Positions 56,126 through 64,000 of a stretch of DNA of 64,000 nt are shown in pieces. The DNA comes from Voacanga thouarsii (Eukaryota > Streptophyta > Magnoliopsida > Gentianales > Apocynaceae), in assembly GCA_026120185.1 (NCBI GenBank), contig JANUWF010001683.1, forward strand, positions 2,736,001 through 2,800,000, written 5' to 3'. The translations under genes were made by a program, and so were the position numbers. Under the pieces are notes generated by a model. That model was not told the origin of the DNA. It did no database searches and was given only the letters and a program-made list of their open reading frames with translations. Positions within the stretch are counted from its first letter, which is position 1; each line of letters starts with the position of its first letter.

Positions 56126-58117
56126 GGTCTATCTATGCTTATCCTATCAACCTAAAGTTCAATATGTTTATCAAGCAATCAAAAAAAGAATGAGGGAAAA
56201 GATTGTGGTTTATTTGCGAAAGAGGAGCTCGCCTAACCTCGTGGAAATAAAGGCTATAACGTGATCTAGTTTGATGCCTTGATTTGCTAAATGAAGAAAA
56301 CAATCTTTCCTTGAAGAGCGAGATGAGGTTATTTTCGAGAGTTTGAAGAGAAGAGCGCAAGAACGTGAATTTTAGTTTAGAGCAAAGGAAAAGAAAGATT
56401 GAGACAAGAGGGAGGTCAATTAGCTTGGTTTTAATAGAAGAATGGGGAAACTAAGAATCCTCAAAAGAGGAGGAAAAAATGTACCCTTAGGAGGATATGA
56501 GACAATGCACTGATCTTAAGAGGAGAAAAAGACCTATATGTGTTGTGTGTTTTGGTTAAGTGAGAATAAAGTAGAGGAGAAGAAGTACAATCCGAGAGAG
56601 CAGTGGCTGAGAGTGTTCTTAGCTTTCTTGTAAAATTATAGAGGAGTTGGCCAAGAAAAGGGAGAGAGAAAAGTTTTGTGTCTGTTGATAGGTGATCTAA
56701 TTTCGTGATAGGAAGAGAGTAGATTAGGGAGTGAGTGTTTTGCTGCTTTTGAGAGTTAGCAATCTTGATAGACTGTAATCTCTGGTTGAGTGTCTTAAAA
56801 AGTGGCTATAGAAGTTCAAAATTCAAAGTGTTTTAAGGTCTTGAAAACTATTGGATCTTGTGGCAGCCTTGTGTCAGCCAACCTAGTGCAATAGAAAAGG
56901 AAGTTAATCAATGGTGAATGTATGTTTCAATTAAGTGAGTCGAGAATAGAAAGGTGTTGGATGAATCCTTGGTGAAATACGAGTGGCTTGCTAAGTAAAT
57001 TTGGTAGCCTTGGTTGATAGGATAGGATAATAATAGGGAGTGATCTTAGGAATAATTTAAGGTCTTTAAAATTCAACAAATGGTTTCAAGTTCTCAACCT
57101 TGGAAGGCTTTTACTCTTGGAAGCTTCCTATGTCTCAGTTGCCCTCAATATAAGCATTAAGCTTATTTGCTTTTTGGCCTACCAAAGAGAGAAGAGAGGA
57201 GAGGTAATCGAATATGGAACAAAAAAGAGGCCAAAAGTCTTGAATAGTTTGGAGTGTGAGTTGCCAGGTGTAGTAAAAACTTATCCACAAAGATAGGATA
57301 TCTCTTGAGCATTTTTAGGAGAAACTTTAGGTTACTTCAAATTTGAAAGTCCCAAACTCATCTCTAAAAAAATTCAAGAATCCCCGAGCTAGTGAAGTCC
57401 CGTAGTATTTGGCCAGCCTAAGAGTACTATCTTCAGGCATTTGTAACCAAGTCAAATGTTTAAGACTGAAAATTAATCTAGTTCAAGGCAACTGAAATTT
57501 TAGTCATGAAAATCGGGTTTTTTCCCCCCTAACAATGCACTAACCTAGGAATTATCTATATTGAATAAGCCTCCAAGAAAAAGGAAATAAGAGTTTGAAT
57601 TAAATAAGAGAAGAGTTGATGAGGAAAAGAAGCAAAGAAAGAAGATAAAGAGTAAAAATATGAATCTAATTTATCCAAACTTTTACATGATTGACCAATC
57701 CCAAGATTTTAGGAATTTAATCTTCAAATAGATGCTGGATAAGGCCCTTAGTTAGCCAAGAAGTATAAAGAAAATAAGAACTCAAATAAGTAGAGAAAAA
57801 ATCTAGGTTTCAAACTCTGATTATTAAATAGCAAGCTCAAAGCTTAAACCACTAGACCACATTTATCATTATGTTCACCTTTATCCACCAAAATCATTTC
57901 ACCCCTAACATATCTCACTTCATCAAGTTCTATCACATATAAATTCTTATGTATACAAATAAAGTAGTTCCTTCACTTATCCTAATTACTTAATGAAGTC
58001 ACTAACACAGTAAGAGATACACACATAAACACTTCTAAAATCCATATGCATATAAGAAATTCTATGCAATGCATATCCCCTCCTATTTATAAAGGTGGTT
58101 TAGGGAAGGGTATGACA
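56126..58117 (-). mobile_element. Antisense long-LTR fragment containing the LTR start
   Basis: On the minus strand it starts TGTCATACCCTTCCC at 58117, has GGGGATATGCATTGCAT near the start (compare GGTTGGGATGCATATCATGC near the Tekay LTR start), a box A-like GTGGTCTAGTGGTTTAAGC (57842-57860) at the expected distance, and a CT-rich transcribed-leader-like region at 56380-56700. It stops at the Copia-1 3' LTR, which was inserted into it or beside it. No coding sequence. Confidence 0.55.
57806..57860 (-). promoter_or_regulatory. tRNA-like box A / weak box B, antisense LTR
   Basis: The minus strand has GTGGTCTAGTGGTTTAAGC, a good tRNA box A, followed by GAGTTTGAAACC in the box B position. It is the same arrangement as at 4200 and 15166 in a clearly more diverged LTR. 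Confidence 0.45.
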
Positions 58118-59590
58118 ATTACTCTTGCAAGGAAAAAAAAACCATAAACTACCCAAGACCCCCAAATCGGCGGTCCTTTTCTCATTTCCCTCAAAAATAA
58201 TTTTCCTCTATAGCTCTCTCCTCCCTTGGCTGATCAAACCTTCCCCCTCTTCTCCTTGAATTTTCCCTCAAACAGAAGCAAGAATGCTAAACCTAGAAGT
58301 TTAGAAAATCAAGTCTTTCTACTGATTCCAACATTTTATAGAGTGAACTTCAAGATGTATTAACTAATAGCTTGATTTCCTTTTGTTTCCTTAAGTTTAG
58401 CAAAAACTACTTTTCTAGATATATTTTGATATTTTACAAAAATGCAATCTTTGATCAGTTTACTGATGGTGATTGGTTATAAACATGTTTATAGCATTTC
58501 TACTGTGATTATGTGGTTTTCTATATGGGATTTGTGAAGAAATGATGATGATATGATGGTTAGAATTACTTGTTAAACAGAACAATGTTTCTAGAATTCA
58601 TTTCTATCTTAAATTATGGATTTGATCTAGCATGAATTTGATCAAAAGTTTTGTTAAAACTTATATTTCTTTGAAAATGCAATGTCTTGGGAATGTTTTG
58701 GTATAAGAATTGCATAAATCTCATGTTGGAAAGTTGGCCTTTTGATTTTTGAAATTTGATCTGTTTCCTTCCTGAAAATTTATCGTGAACTGGAGAATTT
58801 GAGGACTTAATTGAATCCTTCCCGGTTGAATATTGATCTGAAATTTTATAGTATGAAACTATGGTGTCTTATGTACATTTCAGAAAAATAATTTCCGAAA
58901 AATGTTTTTAGGTTTGTTCTTTGTGAGTTTTTGAAAAACATTGCCAAAAACTTTTTCTTCAGGGTACTGTAGCGGCAGTTTTACTTTGAGCAATATGTTG
59001 ACTTATGAATGAGCTTGACTTTGCAAAAGAAATTTGTATGTATTTTTACTATCCATAATGAAGTTGCAAATTTAAATTGTTGATTCAAAAATAAATTCAT
59101 TTGCTATGTTAATTTTTTATTGCAACTTATGTTCTGTTTTGGCATTTAAAGCTGAAATTTTCTGTTTTGAAAATGTTAGAGATTATTTGGGAATTTTGAT
59201 TCAAATCAAACAATTATGCAACCAATCTTGTAATATACTATTTTGAAATCATTTTTATGATATTATATAGTTATTTCAATGATTATATTAAACTACGTCT
59301 GCTTCCAATTTGGAAAATGAAAACAGTCTAGATTTGATCATAAATCCTTATGAATTGATTCTTGAATTAAAAGCATGACTTTATGAATGATCAAATGACT
59401 AATTTGCTGAGATATATGATTGATATTTCTCGTATTATGTACTGAATATATGAAGCATTTTCTTATGTTTTGTCATTGGATTTAAGATTGGGAGGAATGT
59501 AACTAGGTTTATGAGTTGGTCACCTAGTTATGTAAGGAATGTGATTGGATGTGAATCTTATGCTTTGAGTATTGAGATAGAAGATTGATA
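58118..59590 (+). mobile_element. Plus-strand long-LTR fragment, probable
   Basis: No ORF. A CT-rich stretch at 58190-58270 with CTCCCTTGGCTGATCAAACC resembles 5940-5965 of the Tekay LTR and is followed by AT-rich sequence as in that LTR. It appears to continue at 62036 after a solo LTR. Classification rests on weak similarity. Confidence 0.4.
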
Positions 59591-61863
59591 CTATAACACC
59601 CAATGACCGCAGGGCCCAGATGGTTGTGGATGTCACTCCGTCTAAATAATAAGGAGTCTTTATAATGAAAAAACAACTAAGTAAAGGAAACATTCAGGAT
59701 TTATTAGGACGCTTAAGAATAATACATCATCTCCCAAAGTAAAATATTAACTCAAATAGCAATCATCTCAAATATCCAACTCAATCCGCAAAACATCCAT
59801 AAAGTAAAAATATATGAATATAAACCTTATCCCATAACAAATATCCGCAAAACCTTTTTAGTCTTGTTTCTAAACATAATCTCCTGTAAACATGAATTAA
59901 AATGGTGTGAGATAAAATATCAATAAGTCCCATTTGTGACTTGTGAAATTTTCAATAATTATTTTCATTATGCATGATAGTTTATTAGAATGGATGGACA
60001 AAGATTATTTCATGCTTCCAAAAATATTATGCACACTTTAATTCAATGGAGATTTACCAGGTACTAAAAATAGAAACAACAATTATGTTTTCAGGAGATC
60101 ATGTTACGTCCTAAATCATAGTTCATCCACATCATTCACATTAACTGTATTGGGCTTTTCATACCTTTACTACCATATTCTCAAAATATGAGTTTGATAA
60201 TAATATTCACATTTCACAATTCACATGTTTCAAAGAGCACATTGCAATCTCCTATCTTCTGCTAAGATGACCACGTCTTGCTACTATATAAATATATGAT
60301 TAACTCAGTGCATCCACCACAATTATTGATATCATTACTATTGCCATGATATGCCCTATAGCTTGGATGGCCTACGTCCATCCTCTATTTTCTCTAATAG
60401 ACAATGTGTTGCTAGCTAAGGATGGCTATACATCATATACTAACACCCTAAGAAGAAAGTGACCACAACTTGGAGGAGGCCTCCAACTGGATAGTGTTCT
60501 CAAACCCGTGCAAGTTTGTAGAAGTGCAAAGTCCCTTTAATTACTTAAGAATCACTATGACGAAATGCCTTCTGAATAGATCAGTAGAATGACTTTTCCA
60601 AAAGAAGCTCAATACCTTTTTGAAAAATTTCACAAACGTTCCTAAAAATATTTCATATACAAAATATTTCGAAGCTTTTAAATAAAATATTCCATAGATT
60701 TGAAATCACACCATAAGATTTTATCTGTTCTACGAATTTCATATACGCTAAGCGCATAAATATCATAAGAAGATTTCAAACTATATGAAGCTAATAATTC
60801 AAAAATGTGCTATGTATTTCATAATTCATTTATGCATGCAAATTTCAATTGTATATTCTTAATAAAAATAATGCAAGATTTTATACATAACATATCATGT
60901 ACATATAATTTCCTAAAAATAAAGCATTCTTAGACATTTCATATACATATATATCACTATATACCTGACAATAAATCAATATTATTCCAATATACCATTT
61001 CCAAATATGAACCATATATAACTTGCAAAATATATCTTGCATAAATAATAATTTTCATATAAATATAAATTATTTTATGAATAATTTCATGGTTGTAAAA
61101 CCTTACATGCATGCCTAGAGTTATGAAATCATGAAATATGTGGACTTACATGTATACCTAAATTTATGAAAACATGAAATATGAGGACTTATCTTAAGTC
61201 CAAGTAAGCTAAAGCAAAAATCCCAATTATGTTTGTGGATTATAGCCTCGATCACCAATCAAATATTGCACACAATTAAATGCATATTAATTTCCTTTAA
61301 TAACTTCAATCTTAATATAATTCCTTCAAGATGATCGTGAATTTAAGTGATCCTAATCTTACAATCTAACTCTTACCATTCCCTAATATTAAACAACATA
61401 TAATCTTCAAATAACAAACTCAAATAATAAGAAATTAGGACATAAACACACTTAGAAAATTCATAATGTCACATAGAGAATTTAATATCACAAAGTATTT
61501 GCATGTTAACTAGTTATCATACAAATGTTTAATACAATAGCATTATCATATAACTGTTAAAGCACTGAACTAATCATTAGATAACAATCTTATATCAATA
61601 TTATAATAAATCAAATTGATATAATTAAGATTTCATAGCTAAATTATAGTTTTACTATTACATTATCAAAATAGTGTTTGAGTGTAAAAATGCAAAACAT
61701 AGCATAATTTGAGTGAAAATGGCTTCTGCGATTTGTATCAAAGACTCACCCCTGCCATCTTTCTTTGTTCTTGAGGGAAAAAAGCACCACGAACATGCAT
61801 GACCTCTCTCTTCAAGGCTGGACGACACACTTCTCTCATTTAGATAATCAACATGTCGAGTGC

Positions 61864-61874
61864 CTTATATTAGG
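61864..61874 (-). promoter_or_regulatory. Possible TATA box of antisense solo LTR
   Basis: The minus strand reads CTAATATAAGG, followed within 150 bases by a GA/CT-rich leader-like segment. Confidence 0.4.
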
Positions 61875-61979
61875 GTCCTTACAAATAAACTTTCCTTACA
61901 AGTAAATCATGATTCTTTCTTCTTTGAGGTCCTTAATTGTTAGTATAGCATGGTGTTCTTAGATTCTTTAAAGATTAAC

Positions 61980-61982
<3 letters not shown>

Positions 61983-62019
<37 letters not shown>
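61983..62019. repeat. (AT)n microsatellite
   Basis: About 18 AT dinucleotides near the start of the antisense solo LTR. Confidence 0.95.
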
Positions 62020-62022
<3 letters not shown>

Positions 62023-62035
62023 TAGAGGTGTTATA

Positions 62036-63244
62036 TAGAGATGATGATTCTTGCAAGCATGCTTATGACCTATGCGACTTGCTATGTGATCATTAGTCAT
62101 ATCTAGCTATAGATCAATGTGCATTACTTTAGAATATTTCTACTTGTTACGTCCCAATCTAATTATCACTACTCTACTAGTTTGATTACTTTAGGATTGA
62201 TCTTGCTCGTGCACCTTTTTATGATTTAGTGTCTATATGATGATGGGGATACATGTATATGTTTAGGGCAATGAAAATTTGATGAGATTTAATTTACTCA
62301 GGAGAAGTGAATTATAGATTTACTACAATATGCTTCGATAATTATTCCGTTAGGGGATCTAAATGCTAGACCTATGATTCATGCATATGATTTGAGATGT
62401 ATTGTGCATGGGCGTAGATCAGTATACATTGGTGATCATATTGAATGAGAGTTTAATGATTGGAGCGTATAGCATGTAGGAATCTGTGGGATAAGATGAC
62501 TATTATGATATGAGTATAATGGTTGGTTGCGATTATTAGTGCATGGATGGTGGTGATGATTTAGTATTGAGACTTCTTTTTATAGAGTATTGTTATAGCT
62601 CATAGAATGAAACTTAATTAATAAATTATGGTCTTTTGGTAGATTGAGTGGTGTTTTTAGACCCAAACAACTTAGTAACTTGATTTATTAAATGGATCCC
62701 AATCAAGTAAGTCCTTGCTTAAATTCTTGATAACTAATGCTAAGTTTTATTATTCAACACTACTTAGCATGTTATGTCATCTAGTTTTGCCTATGTTTTG
62801 AGAAGAATTGAATTGATCAAAGTATACTATTTTGTATAAAAATCAAAATGTATTCCTCTGGATCAATAATAAAGGTTTTGTATAAGCATAAATGTATTGA
62901 GTCCTTTCAGTAAAAGTTTTTTTTTTTTTTTTATGAAGAATCATCACATATTTAAAATTACATATTTGAGCTAATTTGTAGATTATTTTTTTGAGAATGT
63001 GCCCAAGCAGGGACAGGTTATGTTGAGTCTTCAATAAGAGTAGGTCAGTAGTACTAGCCCTTAAAGGATAGAGCAAGTCTTTCGATAGGAGGCCACCTCC
63101 TGAAGATGAACTTTTTTTTAATAGGGCGTCAAGCCAATCCGCGCTAGCATCCTGTTCCAAGTGGTTATGTTCTTCGAAATTCAACAACAAATAAGTTTGG
63201 GTGTGAGATGGAAGAGCATCTCACCCAGTAAGCCAATCACCTAT
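62036..63244 (+). mobile_element. Plus-strand long-LTR fragment with U5 region
   Basis: 63005-63240 follows the Tekay LTR U5 in the same order: TTGAGTCTTCAATAAG, GACTAGTC-like block, AGTCTTTCGATAGGAGGCCACCTC, GGGTGTGAGATGG and CCCAGTAAGCCAATCACCTA, matching 7430-7672. The upstream part is AT-rich without ORFs. The rest of U5 is cut off by a different repeat at about 63245. The antisense ORF at 62843 is not a gene. Confidence 0.65.
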
Positions 63245-64000
63245 TGATGCTTTAATATAGGGTTTCATAGTATCCTTCGACGATGCAAGATTTCAAGGTA
63301 ACTGAAAAACCTTAGAGGGGGTGAATAAGGATTTTGGCAAATTAAAATTTTTCAAATTGTCTGATATATAGAATAATAATGATCATCAAGTTTCTTCGAC
63401 CGACTTTATGGTGACAAAGAAAGTTATCCAAGAACTCTTTGAGATATATTCAGATTCAGACTAAAGAAAGAAATACAAAGCAGTCAATGACATATAAAAG
63501 GAAATGAGATACAGAATATACAGTGGTTCGATCTACCAAGATCTACGTCCACTACCTTCAGCTCACACTTAAGGATTTTTTTACTAGATTTCATTTACTC
63601 CACCTAATGAAATCAAACAGTATCACATACAAGAGAGGATCACCACACTTAGTTTTCCAAAACATCTCAATCAAACAATCACATCATGGTTCACTCCAAT
63701 CAGGTTTTACACCATAACCTTGTACTACAAAGGAGATTAAATATCAATAGAGCAGTAAAAGCTCACTTGTTTGAGCAGATGTTCACTGAGGTACAAAGTA
63801 CAAACACTTTAACCTTTGACACAATATGAATTCACTTTAAAGCTCTTGATAAAAGGAGATTTTTGTAAATTGTTAAGCAATAGTGTTTCTTAAAAGAATA
63901 TTACAAAAATCTTCTGCCTAATCTTATTTAGAGGCTATTTATAGAGCTAAAAAGTGAATTATCAATGGCTATAAAATGGCTACAATTTTGCTGTTAAATT
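63245..64000. mobile_element. Start of another LTR-like repeat, cut by window end
   Basis: The junction follows CACCTAT. The sequence contains CTTAGAGGGGGTGAATAAGG (63311-63330) and GTGGTTCGATCTACCAAGATC (63523-63543), phrases I associate with plant LTR-retrotransposon ends, and TATTTATAGAGC at 63938-63949. No ORF with a recognisable domain; the family is not determined. Confidence 0.4.

Larger units (their letters stand above)
59591..62035 (-). mobile_element. Antisense solo LTR, Gypsy long-LTR type (2445 bp)
   Basis: The plus-strand ends TATAACACC and GGTGTTATA are inverted copies, a mutated TGTAACACC...GGTGTTACA pair. Just inside the left end, the antisense of GACGGGG-type and GGCC(CTG)CGG.CATTGG sequence matches the U5 end of the Tekay LTR. 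The antisense of the GGTGGCC/AGTACTC-type region is recognisable around 60400-60500. A minus-strand TATA-like TAATATAAGG lies at 61865-61874, about 165 bp from the LTR start. No clear target duplication was found. Confidence 0.6.

Overview
The window is a stretch of plant nuclear DNA made almost entirely of transposable elements nested inside one another. I found no cellular protein-coding gene, rRNA, complete tRNA gene or CRISPR array. The elements are typical of flowering plants: a chromodomain-bearing Ty3/Gypsy element with very long LTRs (Tekay/Del type), two Athila-type Ty3/Gypsy elements, two related Ty1/Copia elements, solo LTRs and a CACTA (En/Spm) DNA transposon. The sequence is AT-rich and full of stops and frameshifts, as in old pericentromeric or intergenic heterochromatin. 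The species cannot be named from this. Layout, left to right. (1) 1-3835 is a diverged antisense long LTR. (2) From about 3836 to 56125 lies one old Copia element (Copia-1), blown apart by later insertions. Its 5' LTR is split by the Tekay element (3947-18407, target duplication TAGGG) and by an internally deleted Athila-type element (Athila-B, 19450-25466). Its gag-pol remnant is split by two solo LTRs (27668-29192 and 30336-31862) and by a second Copia (Copia-2, 32928-54546). Copia-2 is split within reverse transcriptase by a non-autonomous CACTA transposon (39684-51827, target duplication ATA). That transposon is in turn split by a complete but dead Athila element on the minus strand (Athila-A, 40298-49448, target duplication TTATC). 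The deepest point is therefore four insertions deep: Copia-1 > Copia-2 > CACTA > Athila-A. At most joins the interrupted reading frame or repeat resumes on the far side. (3) From 56126 to the end lie further diverged LTR pieces: an antisense LTR start (56126-58117), a plus-strand LTR split by an antisense solo LTR (59591-62035), and the start of another LTR-like repeat at about 63245. Functionally, each autonomous-type element once carried gag, protease, reverse transcriptase, RNase H and integrase. All copies here are inactivated by stops, frameshifts, deletions or lost catalytic residues. The best preserved is the Tekay pol (758 codons open). The most unusual features are: the Tekay element has three LTR pieces and carries a second copy of its own right-hand flank between two of them; an acidic extra ORF precedes gag in the Tekay element; tRNA-like box A/box B motifs sit inside the long LTRs; and GC-rich modules recur in the regulatory parts of otherwise AT-rich elements.
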